42,418 nt of DNA from Micromonospora deserti (lineage in GTDB: Bacteria; Actinomycetota; Actinomycetes; Mycobacteriales; Micromonosporaceae), in contig NZ_POUB01000027.1 of the NCBI RefSeq assembly GCF_003236335.1, positions 1-42,418 of the forward strand. The letters run 5' to 3'. Under the pieces are notes generated by a model that saw nothing but the letters and a program-made list of their open reading frames with translations, was not told where the DNA came from and did not search any database. Below, one piece after another: positions 25,253-33,660 of this stretch (its first letter is position 1; each line of letters begins with the position of its first letter). The translations under genes were made by a program, and so were the position numbers.

Positions 25253-26185
25253 GTGGATCGCCGACAGATCCCGCTGCGCACCGCGAGCACCACGGCCGGC
25301 GAGGTCGGCGTCAGCCGGCTCCGGGCGTTGGCCGGGATCGCACTCGCCGCCGGCGCGTTGCTGGTGGCGTTGCTCGTGGTACGCCGGCTACCCGGCCCGG
25401 CCGACGAGTCGTACGACCCATCCACCCAACTACTGCTGATCGTCGTGTCGGGGGCATCGGCGTACGCCACTCTGGTCGCGCTCGGGCCGGTCCTGGTCCG
25501 GCCGCTGCTGGCCGCCGTGGGCTGGCCGCTGCGCCGGCTCGGGCCGCTCGGCCGGCTCGCGGTCGGCGGGGTCGGCGCGGCACCGCGCCGGGCGGCGGCA
25601 GTGGGAGTCGTCGTCGCGCTCGGCGTCACCGTGATGGCGGGTGCGCTGGTCGTCACCGCATCCCTCGGGACGATGCTGCGCGGCGAACTCGCCTCGGCCG
25701 CGCCGGCCGACTTCGAGGTTCTCGGGGCCGAGGGCGGCGCGGACGAGCTACCGGCCGGGTCGGCGCAGCGGATCCGGGCCGTCGAAGGGCTTACCCGGGT
25801 CGTGCCGTACCGCACCGACGCGCGGCTTTCCGTACCCGGCACGGATCTGCGGGAGTTGGTCGCAACCGACCTGGACCTGCGGGCCCTGGGCACCTGGCCG
25901 GATTTCGTGGCCGCCGACGGATCCTTCGAGGACGTCGGACCCGGCCGGGTGGTGATGTTCCGGTCCTTCGCCGAGTAGGCCGGGGTACAGCCGGGGGACA
26001 CCTTGACCCTCACCCGCGACGGCCGGACACTGCGGTTGCAGCTGGTGGCCACCGTGAACTCCCTCGTCGTCGGGGCCACCGTGCTGCTCGACTCCGCCGA
26101 CCTGGACCGGCTCGGTGTACCCGCCGCCCCGACCGGCCGGGCGGCCCGGGTCAGCCCGGTCGTCGCGCTGGGCTCCGGAGACTGA
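25253..26185 (+). pseudogene. FtsX-type ABC permease fragment with in-frame stop
   Basis: One frame encodes the middle of a large FtsX/MacB-type permease. It shows membrane segments (LAGIALAAGALLVALLVV, LLLIVVSGASAYATLVALG), the APRRAAAVGVVVALGVTVMAGAL block typical of the second half, then an extracytoplasmic domain. A TAG at 25976-25978 interrupts the frame right after FRSFAE. The same frame resumes as AGVQPGDTLTLTRDGRTLRL and runs to 26185 with good homology character. The N-terminal part and the final membrane bundle are missing, and a short repeat follows. No ATPase gene is adjacent. It is a decayed remnant. Confidence 0.75.
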
Positions 26186-26250
26186 CGGGTCGCTGGGCTC
26201 TCCGGCGGCTGACGGGTCGCTGGGCTTTGGCGGTTGATGGGTCGCTGCCG
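26183..26250 (+). repeat. Short degenerate tandem repeat at the pseudogene end
   Basis: TGACGGGTCGCTGGGCT begins at 26183 and is repeated exactly at 26210. A diverged third copy (TGATGGGTCGCTG) begins at 26235. The repeats mark the break point of the permease pseudogene. Confidence 0.6.
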
Positions 26251-26379
26251 GCGGGTAATGGGCTGCCGGCAGCGACCGCACCACCGGGGCACCCGATGGT
26301 GCGTGCCGGTCAGATGCGTAGACGTACACCAGGGCCTCGTGCGGCACTTTCGGAGGTTCGGCCACTGGTGCGATCACGT

Positions 26380-26407
26380 GGGCCGGGCGCGCTGCGGCGC
26401 CCGGCCC
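26380..26407 (-). terminator. Hairpin terminator of the mannanase gene
   Basis: GGGCCGGGCGC and its exact complement form an 11-bp stem with a 6-base loop, 18 bases beyond the stop codon of the minus-strand mannanase gene. Confidence 0.6.
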
Positions 26408-26425
26408 GCGCTCACGGCCCGGGCT

Positions 26426-27778
26426 TCAGCTGGCCGTGCAGGAGATCGATGCCGGGACGCCGTTGGTGCCGTTCCACGATCCGATGAAGCCGAACGTGGT
26501 GTGTGCGCCCGCGCCCAGGCTGCCGTTGTAACCCATGTTGCGGGCGGTGACGTTCGACCCGCTGGTGGTCACGGTCGCGTTCCAGGCCTGGTTCACGGCC
26601 TGACCGCTGCCGAGGGGCCACGTGACGGTCCAGCCGCGGATGGCCGAGCCGCCAGCTGTCACCCGGACCTCACCCTGGAAGCCGCCCGGCCACTGACCCA
26701 CGATCGAGTACGTGGCGGCGCATCCGGCCCCGCCACCGGGAGGCGTGGTCGACGGCGTCGGCGTCACCGGTGGCGCGGTCGTGGCCGGCGGGGTGGTCGG
26801 CCCGCCGCCGAAGATGGTGGCCTCCCGGGAGGTGGCCCTGATGCCGTTGGCGCCGTTGAAGATGCGCTGGCCCCAGGTGGTGAGTTGGTTGGGGTCGAAG
26901 TTGAGCGCCATGTCCAGGATCGGGTCGGTGTTGCCGCTCCAGGACCAGCCGAGGTAGCCGATGCCCCGGGACTGCGCCTCGGCCAGGATCGTGTCGTGGT
27001 TCACCTCGCCCGAACTGAACTGCCAACCGAACTCGCCGACCACCAGCGGCAGGCCCTTGCTGGCGAAGGCATCGAAGTACGAGGTGATGCTCGAGGCGCT
27101 GTTGTACACGCTGTACATGTGGATCGAGAACACCGTGTTCCGCAGGCCGTCGGCGGCCCACACGGTCTGCGCGTTGTCCCGCATCGTGTTGGTCCAGTCC
27201 TGGCCCCAGTTCGGGGCGTCCACCATAAGCAGGTGTTCGAAGCCGCTGCTGCGCAGCTTCCTGATCGCGTTCGTGGTGGCGTCGGTCCACTGGCCGGGGT
27301 TGGTGTTGCCGATCGGCTCGTTGCCGATGTTGATGACGACGTAGTTCTCCTGGCCGACCAGCGCGCTCTTCTGGCTGATCCAGTAGTCGGCCGCCTCGTC
27401 GAGGCTGGCGGCCGCGCCCTCCTCGCCGTAGCCGGTGGTGTCGTGCACCTCCAGGACGCAGATCATCCGGTTCTGCTTGCACAGCGAGATCACGTCGGCC
27501 ACGTCGGTGGATGGGCCCCACCGCTTACCGGTGCCCAGCACCACACGGACGGTGTTGGCGCCGAGCGCCTTGATGTCGGCGAAGGAGTTGGTCTGGCCGG
27601 TGAACCAGACGTGCGGGTGGTTGACGCCGCGCATGATGAACGTCTGGCCGTTGGCCTCGACGATGTTGCGGCCGCTGATGTGCAGGCCCACGGCCGCGTC
27701 GGCGGGCCGGGCGAACACCACGATCGATGCCAGGACGGCGAGTAGCGCGGCGCCGAGGATGCTGAGTTGTCTCTTCAT
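26426..27778 (-). CDS. Secreted GH5 (subfamily 8-like) endo-beta-1,4-mannanase with CBM2
   Basis: The 450-residue enzyme has a signal peptide ending near Ala28 (FARPADA). A GH5 catalytic domain (29-325) closely resembles actinomycete beta-mannanases: GLHISGRNIVEANGQTFIMR, GANTVRVVL, ICVLEVHDTTGYGE, then INIGNEPIGN with acid/base Glu154, MVDAPNWGQDW, and VVGEFGW with nucleophile Glu249. A Pro/Thr linker (PTTPPATTAPPVTPTPSTTPP) leads to a CBM2 module at 353-447 whose end Cys residues should pair. It would cut mannan or glucomannan outside the cell while held to cellulose. ATG at 27778 follows GAGGTAGG. No CebR-type box was found in the 360 bases upstream, so its control may differ from the cellulase at 30105. 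Confidence 0.9.
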   Translation of the reverse strand: MKRQLSILGAALLAVLASIVVFARPADAAVGLHISGRNIVEANGQTFIMRGVNHPHVWFTGQTNSFADIKALGANTVRVVLGTGKRWGPSTDVADVISLCKQNRMICVLEVHDTTGYGEEGAAASLDEAADYWISQKSALVGQENYVVINIGNEPIGNTNPGQWTDATTNAIRKLRSSGFEHLLMVDAPNWGQDWTNTMRDNAQTVWAADGLRNTVFSIHMYSVYNSASSITSYFDAFASKGLPLVVGEFGWQFSSGEVNHDTILAEAQSRGIGYLGWSWSGNTDPILDMALNFDPNQLTTWGQRIFNGANGIRATSREATIFGGGPTTPPATTAPPVTPTPSTTPPGGGAGCAATYSIVGQWPGGFQGEVRVTAGGSAIRGWTVTWPLGSGQAVNQAWNATVTTSGSNVTARNMGYNGSLGAGAHTTFGFIGSWNGTNGVPASISCTAS

Positions 27779-28141
27779 GACCTACCTCAGAATGCATAGG
27801 CCCCGGGATGGGGCAGGACGGCCACGCCACAGCCATCGACCCCGCCGATCACTGCCCGGTGCTCGACGGGGATGGGGCGTAGCCGCTGGACGTGTTGCCT
27901 CTGCGATCCCGGCTCATGAAGGACACTACTGATCCCGATGCCCCGGCACAATTGACGCGGATCGAATCCCTGATGACGGTCAGCCGGGCTTGATCTGGCC
28001 GAGCTGCGCGAGTAACTGGACTCCTCGGGGCCCCAGCCCTGGCGCGGCGGGCGGCAGCATCCGGCCGGCCTGTTCAAGGCCGGACATCTTGGCGGTCGCG
28101 CGAAGCGGCCAGGCCGTAGCGTCGGCGCGTAACCGGGGGAG
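27779..28141. other. Upstream region of the mannanase gene
   Basis: This 363-base stretch between the mannanase start and the HEAT-repeat remnant holds the mannanase ribosome site and presumably its promoter. I see no palindromic LacI-type operator and no convincing gene. Confidence 0.35.
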
Positions 28142-28397
28142 GTGGTGCCAGAGTGCCCCTGCATGCACGACCCGGATCCCGACGTGCGGAACGGTGCCCT
28201 CGACCCGCCCAGCCGGCCCGGGGAGGCGGCCGGACGGTACGCGGATCTGCTGGCGGACGTCGCCGCCGGGTTTCGCGCAGGCGGCCAGCGGTCCGGGGTC
28301 CACTGTCGAGTACCGGGCGGTCGCCGCTCTCGTCCGGCTCGGCGATCCCCGATGGATCGAGCCGGTATGCGCGCGGCAGCCGCCGGGCATCGAGTAG
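28142..28397 (+). pseudogene. HEAT-repeat protein remnant, frameshifted
   Basis: Two frames carry pieces of one HEAT-like repeat protein. The first reads MHDPDPDVRNGALD and GRYADLLADVAAGF, the second STVEYRAVAALVRLGDPRWIEP ending at TAG near 28395. The usual order in such proteins is D-P-D-V-R, then A-x-Y-A-D-L-L, then A-V-A-A-L-x-R-L-G-D-P-R-W, so a frameshift near 28290 separates them. The rest of the protein is absent. Confidence 0.5.
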
Positions 28398-28734
28398 GAC
28401 GGCTGCTTGACCGCGCCCGCTGCACGCCCTCGTGCTGGCCGAAGTCTGTCCCGTTGGCGGCTGAACCGGCCCGGGCCGACCCCGGCGGCGGTGATCATCT
28501 TGGCGGCAACTCCGACCGCCGGTTCCCGTTCTGCCAATGCGATGGGAGCGCGCACACAATTGCCGGCCACCGTTGAACCGGGGGCACCCGCTCCGCCGTA
28601 CCTCCCGGCGACGAACGGCCCTTCGGAACCGGAGTCATGTCCGGTGGCAACCGAATCCACCGGCGGCGGCCTCACCGCCGCCAGTGGCGAGGACGGGACG
28701 TCGGGTCCCGGTGGCCCATCCCAAGGAGAGGTGC
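28398..28734. other. Upstream region of the three-repeat secreted protein
   Basis: No gene is recognisable in these 337 bases. The ribosome site AAGGAGAGG sits at 28723-28731. Promoter elements could not be assigned. Confidence 0.35.
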
Positions 28735-29886
28735 ATGCGCAAGCGTACCCAGAAACACGGTGTCCTGAAGGTCGCGGGGATCGGCGGCCTCGCGGCGCTG
28801 CTGCTTGGCGCGGGACTCCAGTTGGCGTCGGCCGACGAGAACGCCGCGACGGCTCCGGTGTCCGTGGTCTGTCCCACGGTGGCGGACAAGCTCGGTGCGG
28901 TCCCGGCCGCCGCCCGGGATGGTGTGGACCGCGAGCTGCGGAACCTCGAGAACCAGATCGCCAACGTCAACGCGCGGCTGGCCCGGGAGCCGGGCCAGGC
29001 GGCCAACCAGCTCAACGACATTGCCGGCAAGCGCCGGGCGGTGCTGGAACGGATCAGCCTGAACATCACCCGGGTAGGCGGGACGGCCCCGGCCGGGCTT
29101 GCCGGCCTGGCGAACTGCGCCCCGAACACCGGCGGAGGCGCGGGCAACGGCGATGGCGGCCCGGTAGCGGGCAACCCCGGGGCCGGCGGTGGGCAGGCCG
29201 TGAACTGCCCGATCGTCGAGGACAAGCTGCCGGTGGTGCCGGCGCAGGCCGCCGCCGAGGTCGAGCGGGAGCTGGCCAACCTGGAGCGGCAGATCGCCGA
29301 GGCCGACGCCCGGCTCGCCCGGCTCGCGGAGCGCCCGGAGGGGGGTCCGAACTTCGTGCAGAACGCGATCGTCGGCCCGCTGGAAGACAAGCGGATCGCG
29401 GTGCTCAACCGGATCGCCACCGCGATCGGCCGGGTCACCGGTGACCGCCCCGCCGGCCTGGTCGCGCTGGCCCCGTGTTCGGTCGGCGCCGGCGGTGGGG
29501 CGGGTGCCGACGCCGGTCAGGGTGCCGACGCCGGTCAGGGTGACGACGGCGGTCAGGGTGACGGTGACGCCGGTGCCGGGACCGTCCCGACGGTGAACTG
29601 CCCGACGGTGGCGGACAAGCTGCCGCCGGTGCCGGCTGCCGCCGCGGCTGGTGTCAACCAGGAGCTGGCCAACCTGGAGAAGGAGATCGCCAACGCCAAC
29701 GCGCGGCTGGCCCGTCAGGCGGCCAACCCGCAGGGCGGCCCGAACTTTGTGCGCAACGCGATCCTCGGCCCGCTGAGGGACAAGCGGGTGGCCGTGCTCG
29801 ACCGGATCGCCATCAACATCGGCCGCGTCGCCGGTGCGCGTCCCGCCGGTCTGGAGCGTCTCGCCGCCTGCACCCTGAACGACTGA
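28735..29886 (+). CDS. Secreted protein with three Cys-bracketed helical repeats, unknown function
   Basis: ATG at 28735 follows AAGGAGAGG. The 383-residue product has a signal peptide (KVAGIGGLAALLLGAGLQLA, cleavage near 34). The mature part has three copies of an ~85-90-residue unit bounded by Cys: 46-128, 158-248 and 289-379. Each unit starts CPTVxDKLxxVPA, continues with a long helix (ELANLExQIAxANARLAR), a turn (GGPNFVxNA), then GPLxDKRxAVLxRI and GRVxGxRPAGL, and ends in Cys. Gly/Asp/Gln-rich linkers of 29 and 40 residues join the units. A disulfide-stapled helical hairpin is likely. I recognise no family. A strong hairpin lies 10 bases after the stop, so it is probably monocistronic. 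Confidence 0.75.
   Translation: MRKRTQKHGVLKVAGIGGLAALLLGAGLQLASADENAATAPVSVVCPTVADKLGAVPAAARDGVDRELRNLENQIANVNARLAREPGQAANQLNDIAGKRRAVLERISLNITRVGGTAPAGLAGLANCAPNTGGGAGNGDGGPVAGNPGAGGGQAVNCPIVEDKLPVVPAQAAAEVERELANLERQIAEADARLARLAERPEGGPNFVQNAIVGPLEDKRIAVLNRIATAIGRVTGDRPAGLVALAPCSVGAGGGAGADAGQGADAGQGDDGGQGDGDAGAGTVPTVNCPTVADKLPPVPAAAAAGVNQELANLEKEIANANARLARQAANPQGGPNFVRNAILGPLRDKRVAVLDRIAINIGRVAGARPAGLERLAACTLND
29503..29556 (+). repeat. 18-bp tandem repeat inside the linker of the three-repeat protein
   Basis: GGTGCCGACGCCGGTCAG occurs twice in a row (29503 and 29521), followed by a two-base variant at 29539. It encodes GADAGQ, GADAGQ, GDDGGQ. The linker length is likely to vary between strains. 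Confidence 0.8.
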
Positions 29887-29895
29887 CCCGTCCGC

Positions 29896-29929
29896 GTTCC
29901 GGCCCGGCGGCGCCCCGCCGGGCCGGAAC
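29896..29929 (+). terminator. Strong hairpin after the three-repeat protein gene
   Basis: GTTCCGGCCCGGCGG and its exact complement give a 15-bp stem with a 4-base loop, ten bases after the stop codon. Confidence 0.75.
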
Positions 29930-30027
29930 CCTTCCGATCACACTGTCCGGTGCCCCGGACCCACCCCCGGTAGCGGGCGGCTCCGGTCGGTCCTTCCGTC
30001 GGGAGTGGCGACCACGTAACCTGTCGA

Positions 30028-30041
30028 TGGAAGCGCTCCCA
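30028..30041. promoter_or_regulatory. CebR-like operator upstream of the cellulase gene
   Basis: TGGAAGCGCTCCCA differs at one base from the 14-bp palindrome TGGGAGCGCTCCCA bound by the LacI-family cellobiose repressor CebR in actinomycetes (known biology). It lies 63 bases before the cellulase start. It predicts derepression by cello-oligosaccharides. Confidence 0.8.
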
Positions 30042-30104
30042 TCGGTCGAGTCGTCGTGCCGGGACGGCGACCCAGCCTTCCATCCCACCACCGAAGGACA
30101 GGAC

Positions 30105-32087
30105 ATGCCTGTAAGTGCACGTATGCGGGCCGTCGTCGTGGCGGCCTGCGCCGCTGTCGGCCTGACCGCGCCGGCCGCGGCCCTGGCCACCACCGAGCCG
30201 GGCGCCCCCGCCCGGACCGCCGCGGCCGCGCCAACACCCGACTGGCTGCACACCGCCGGCAACACGATCGTCGACGAGGCCGGCAACCAGGTGTGGTTGA
30301 CCGGCGTCAACTGGTTCGGCTTCAACGCCTCCGAGCGCGTCTTCCACGGCCTGTGGTCAGCCAACATCGAGACCATCACCCGGCAGATGGCCGAGCGCGG
30401 CATCAACATCGTCCGGGTGCCGATCTCCACCCAGCTGCTGCTGGAGTGGAAGGCCGGCCAGACGGTCGTGCCGAACGTCAACACCTATGTCAACCCCGAA
30501 CTGACCGGCAAGAACAACCTGCAGGTCTTCGACCACTGGCTGCAACTGTGCGAGAAGTACGGCCTGAAGGTCATGCTCGATGTCCACAGTGCCGAGGCGG
30601 ACAACTCCGGCCACGTCTACCCGGTGTGGTGGAAGGGCACGATCACGCCGGAGCTGTTCTACCAGGGCTGGGAGTGGGTCACCGCCCGCTACGAGACCAA
30701 CGACACCATCGTCGCGATGGACATCAAGAACGAGCCGCACGGCACCCCGAACCAGCCGCCGCGCGCCAAGTGGGACGCCAGCACCGACCAGGACAACTTC
30801 AAGTACGCCTGTGAAACGGCCGGCAAGCGGATCCTCGCCATCAACCCGAAACTGCTGATCCTCTGCGAGGGCATCGAGGTCTACCCGCGCCCCGGCGAGA
30901 CATGGAACTCGCCGAACACCGACCCGGACCGCAGCCCCAACTACCACTACAACTGGTGGGGCGGCAACCTGCGCGGCGTCGCTGACCACCCGGTGAACCT
31001 GGGCGCCCACCAGGACCAGCTGGTCTACTCTCCACACGACTACGGACCGCTGGTGTTCGAGCAGCCCTGGTTCCAGAACGACTTCGACAAGGAGTCGCTG
31101 ATCACCGACGTGTGGCGGCCGAACTGGCTCTACATCCACGAGAACGGCACCGCGCCGCTGCTTGTCGGCGAGTGGGGCGGCCGCCTCGGTCAGGACGCCC
31201 GGCAGGACAAGTGGATGGCCTCGCTGCGCGACATGATGAAGGAGTACGGCATCCACCACACCTTCTGGTGCCTCAACCCCAACTCGGGTGACACCGGCGG
31301 CCTGCTGCTCGACGACTGGACCAGCTGGGACGAGACGAAGTACAACCAGATCCTCAAGCCGGTCCTCTGGCAGCACAACAACAAGTTCGTCGGCCTCGAC
31401 CACCAGGTACGCCTCGGCGGGGCCACCTCCACCACCGGCATCAACCTCGCCGAGCGCTACGCCGGTGGCGGTGGTGGTGGCGACACTGTCGCGCCGACCG
31501 CCCCGGGGCAACCGGCCGTCAGCGACCTGACCGCCACGGCGGCCACGTTGACCTGGGCCGCCGCCACCGACAACGTCGGGGTCACCTCGTATGAGGTGCT
31601 GCGCGCCGTCGGCAGCGGCCCGGCCACGGTCGTCGCCACCGTCTCCGGCACCACGTACCGGGCGACCGACCTCGCCGCCGAGACCACGTACACCGTCAGC
31701 GTCCGGGCCCGGGACGCCGCCGGCAACCTGTCGCCGACGTCGGCGGGCCGGACGTTCACCACCCCGACCGGCGGTGGCGGCGGGAACGCCGGCTGCGCGG
31801 CGACGTACACGGTGACCAACAGCTGGCAGGGCGGCTTCCAGGCGCAGATCGCGGTGGAGAACACCGGCACCAGCGCGACCACCCGCTGGCAGGTCACCTG
31901 GACCAACCCCACCGGCGTCGCCGTCTCCTCGCTCTGGAACGGCAGGCTGACCACCTCCGGTGGGAAGAACACCGTCACCAACGAGCCGTACAACGGCGCC
32001 CTCGCCGTCAGCGCGAGCACCACCTTCGGCTTCACCGCCACTGGCCCGAGCACCGCCCCGACGGATCTCGCCTGCTCCGCGTCCTGA
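30105..32087 (+). CDS. Secreted GH5 endoglucanase (cellulase) with Fn3 and CBM2
   Basis: The 660-residue enzyme has a signal peptide (about 1-29). The GH5 catalytic domain (45-430) is like Acidothermus E1-type cellulases: WLTGVNWFGFN, GINIVRVPIS, LKVMLDVHS, then AMDIKNEPHG with acid/base Glu210, YSPHDYG, PLLVGEWGG with nucleophile Glu356, and FWCLNPNSGDTGG. A short Gly linker leads to one Fn3 domain (about 461-548, APTAPGQPAVSDL to GRTFTTP), then a CBM2 from about 558 to the end (CAATYTVTNSWQGGFQAQI to DLACSAS). It cuts cellulose outside the cell. ATG at 30105 is used, and Met7 would also leave a good signal peptide. A CebR-like box lies upstream, and two strong hairpins follow the gene. Confidence 0.95.
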   Translation: MPVSARMRAVVVAACAAVGLTAPAAALATTEPGAPARTAAAAPTPDWLHTAGNTIVDEAGNQVWLTGVNWFGFNASERVFHGLWSANIETITRQMAERGINIVRVPISTQLLLEWKAGQTVVPNVNTYVNPELTGKNNLQVFDHWLQLCEKYGLKVMLDVHSAEADNSGHVYPVWWKGTITPELFYQGWEWVTARYETNDTIVAMDIKNEPHGTPNQPPRAKWDASTDQDNFKYACETAGKRILAINPKLLILCEGIEVYPRPGETWNSPNTDPDRSPNYHYNWWGGNLRGVADHPVNLGAHQDQLVYSPHDYGPLVFEQPWFQNDFDKESLITDVWRPNWLYIHENGTAPLLVGEWGGRLGQDARQDKWMASLRDMMKEYGIHHTFWCLNPNSGDTGGLLLDDWTSWDETKYNQILKPVLWQHNNKFVGLDHQVRLGGATSTTGINLAERYAGGGGGGDTVAPTAPGQPAVSDLTATAATLTWAAATDNVGVTSYEVLRAVGSGPATVVATVSGTTYRATDLAAETTYTVSVRARDAAGNLSPTSAGRTFTTPTGGGGGNAGCAATYTVTNSWQGGFQAQIAVENTGTSATTRWQVTWTNPTGVAVSSLWNGRLTTSGGKNTVTNEPYNGALAVSASTTFGFTATGPSTAPTDLACSAS

Positions 32088-32112
32088 CCGCACCGCCCGC
32101 AACCATAATGGA

Positions 32113-32143
32113 GCTGCCCGGCGACACTGCGTCGCCGGGCAGC
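32113..32143 (+). terminator. First hairpin terminator of the cellulase gene
   Basis: GCTGCCCGGCGAC pairs exactly with GTCGCCGGGCAGC (13 bp, 5-base loop), 25 bases after the stop. Confidence 0.7.
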
Positions 32144-32199
32144 GCCTCGGGTGCGGCCGATCTGATTCGGCAGGCGGCCCGCGCCACCTGCTGACCAGC

Positions 32200-32231
32200 C
32201 GGCGGGCCCGACCGGCTGGTCGGGCCCGCCG
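32200..32231 (+). terminator. Second hairpin terminator of the cellulase gene
   Basis: CGGCGGGCCCGACC pairs exactly with its complement (14 bp, 4-base loop) 112 bases after the stop. It insulates the Sua5/YciO-like gene that starts at 32274. Confidence 0.65.
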
Positions 32232-32273
32232 TTCCCTCGTCACTGGCGCCAGGAAGCGCCTAGTCTCGGGCAC

Positions 32274-32894
32274 ATGGCGAGGTACTACGACGTGCACCCG
32301 GACAACCCACAGCCCCGGATCCTCCGGCAGGTCGTCGACCTGGTCCGGAACGGCGGGTTGATCGCCTACCCCACGGATTCGTGCTTCGCGTTCGGCTGCC
32401 GGCTGGGCAACCGCGACGGGCTCGACCGGATCCGCGAGATCCGGCGCCTCGACGAACGGCACCACTTCACGCTGGTGTGCCGGGACTTCGCGCAGCTCGG
32501 CCAGTTCGTGCATGTCAGCAACACAGTCTTCCGACTGGTCAAGGCGAGCACCCCGGGCAGCTACACGTTCATCCTGCCGGCCACCCGCGAGGTGCCACGC
32601 CGGATGCTGCATCCCCGCAAGCGCACCGTCGGGGTCCGCGTACCCGCGCACACCGCCACCCAGGCACTGCTGGCCGAACTCGGCGAGCCGCTAGTATCGA
32701 GCACCCTGGTCCTGCCCGGCGAGGACGAGCCGCTCACCCAGGGGTGGGAGATCAAGGAACGGCTGGACCACCTCCTCGACGCGGTGGTCGACGCCGGTGA
32801 CTGCGGCAAGGAGCCGACGACCGTGGTGGACCTGTCGCAGGACGAGCCGGAAATCCTGCGCCGGGGAGCCGGCGACACGAGCCGTTTCGAGTAG
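32274..32894 (+). CDS. L-threonylcarbamoyladenylate synthase family protein (Sua5/YciO/YrdC)
   Basis: The 206-residue protein carries the YrdC-type fold: LIAYPTDSCFAFGCRLGNRDGLDRI near residue 30, IRRLDERHHFTLVCRD, GSYTFILPATREVPRRM, RTVGVRVPAH and the SSTLVLPG block. Typical YrdC/TsaC proteins make threonylcarbamoyl-AMP for the t6A base at tRNA position 37. The SxxxxGxxPTD-type start and short length fit the YciO branch, whose role is less clear. Essential t6A synthesis may reside in another copy. It is monocistronic, starts just after two terminators and has no clear Shine-Dalgarno sequence. Confidence 0.88.
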   Translation: MARYYDVHPDNPQPRILRQVVDLVRNGGLIAYPTDSCFAFGCRLGNRDGLDRIREIRRLDERHHFTLVCRDFAQLGQFVHVSNTVFRLVKASTPGSYTFILPATREVPRRMLHPRKRTVGVRVPAHTATQALLAELGEPLVSSTLVLPGEDEPLTQGWEIKERLDHLLDAVVDAGDCGKEPTTVVDLSQDEPEILRRGAGDTSRFE

Positions 32895-33145
32895 GCCGTC
32901 CCAGCGGCGTGGCGGGCGTAGGCCGGCTGCCGTGGTTCCCGGAGTCCTTTATGGTCGCGATGTGGACGTCGTGGCGCACGGTGGGGTGGTTGTTGCGGCG
33001 GCCGGGTGGTCGCCCACACCCGGCGTCGATGTCGCCGGTGCCGCAGTGATGCACGTGACGACCGCATTGCTAAAGCAACTGGGCGAAGCCGGGTTCGACG
33101 AGAGTATCGCGGTGGGCGTAGAACCGCCTGCCGTCGACACGGCGC
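32895..33145. other. Region without a recognised gene
   Basis: The 251 bases between the Sua5/YciO gene and the LacI-GH43 chimera are open in several frames, but none gives a recognisable protein. They border the decayed arabinoxylan region and may be part of it. Confidence 0.3.
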
Positions 33146-33613
33146 TCACGGGGTTGCGGTGTAGCGCACCTCGTGCAGGGTCACTGCGCCGGCGAGCGCC
33201 TGCAGGCCGATCACCCGCCCGGTAAAGCCGGTGGCGACCTCGGTGGAGAGGTATCGGCCGTCGAACACCGCGAGCGGCCGATCGCCGAGCGCCGGTCCGA
33301 CGCCGAGCGCGATGTCGTCCGGGCCACCGGACGAGGGCGCTCGCGACTCGACGCGCAGCGTAACCGGCACCGCCCCGTCGATCGCCGCCGCGCCGATCTC
33401 GCTCTCCAGCGGGCCGATGCGCAGCCGGGCAGCGACCCGCCCGGGTTCGAGGTCGAGGGCGCACCAGTGCCAGCTCTTGACCCGCTCGGGCTGGGTGAAG
33501 GCGAAGGACACCGTGGCGATCGAGACCCCCGCCCGCGCCGCGACGTCGTAGACCGTCGGCCGTCGTCGCATGGACGCCAGTGAGGCACCCCGGTGGTCCA
33601 AGGCGCCCGTCAC
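33146..33613 (-). pseudogene. Chimera: LacI-family DNA-binding N-terminus joined to a GH43 beta-xylosidase C-terminus
   Basis: A single open frame of 155 residues starts at GTG 33613 with AGGAGG six bases upstream. Residues 15-46 are a LacI-family helix-turn-helix (RRPTVYDVAARAGVSIATVS, then FAFTQPERVK). The text switches directly to the end of a GH43 beta-xylosidase C-terminal domain (ALDLEPGRVAARLRIGPLES, LAVFDGRYLSTEVATGFTGR, VIGLQALAGAVTLHEVRY). Neither half is complete: the LacI ligand domain and all GH43 catalytic residues are missing. An in-frame deletion between a regulator gene and a glycosidase gene on the same strand explains it. The intact ribosome site and frame mean that a DNA-binding fusion could still be made. 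Confidence 0.75.
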
Positions 33614-33660
33614 GTTGCTCCTCCTGCTTTACGGAACCGGCCATCGTCACGGAGAACAAG

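Noticed and set aside
26183..26250. Short spaced repeats considered as a CRISPR array
   Set aside because: Only two exact 17-base copies and one diverged copy occur with 8-10 base spacing, far too short for repeat-spacer structure.
25060..26292. Long minus-strand Ser/Thr/Pro-rich frame
   Set aside because: It is opposite a clearly permease-derived plus frame and has the composition expected of a shadow.
26234..27745. Long plus-strand frame across the mannanase
   Set aside because: It is antisense to an unambiguous GH5 enzyme, has repetitive Val/Gly/Asp/His composition and no start with a ribosome site.
28407..29444. Alternative plus-strand frame over the three-repeat protein
   Set aside because: The frame starting at 28735 has a ribosome site, signal peptide and regular Cys-bounded repeats. 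The other frame is Arg/Gly/Pro shadow.
29503..29556. 18-bp repeats considered as a mobile-element or iteron array
   Set aside because: They are in frame inside the linker of the three-repeat protein and encode its GADAGQ motif.
30357..32651. Very long open frame antisense to the GH5 cellulase
   Set aside because: It is a GC-bias shadow with no family-like motifs. The opposite strand encodes a complete cellulase with catalytic residues, Fn3 and CBM2.
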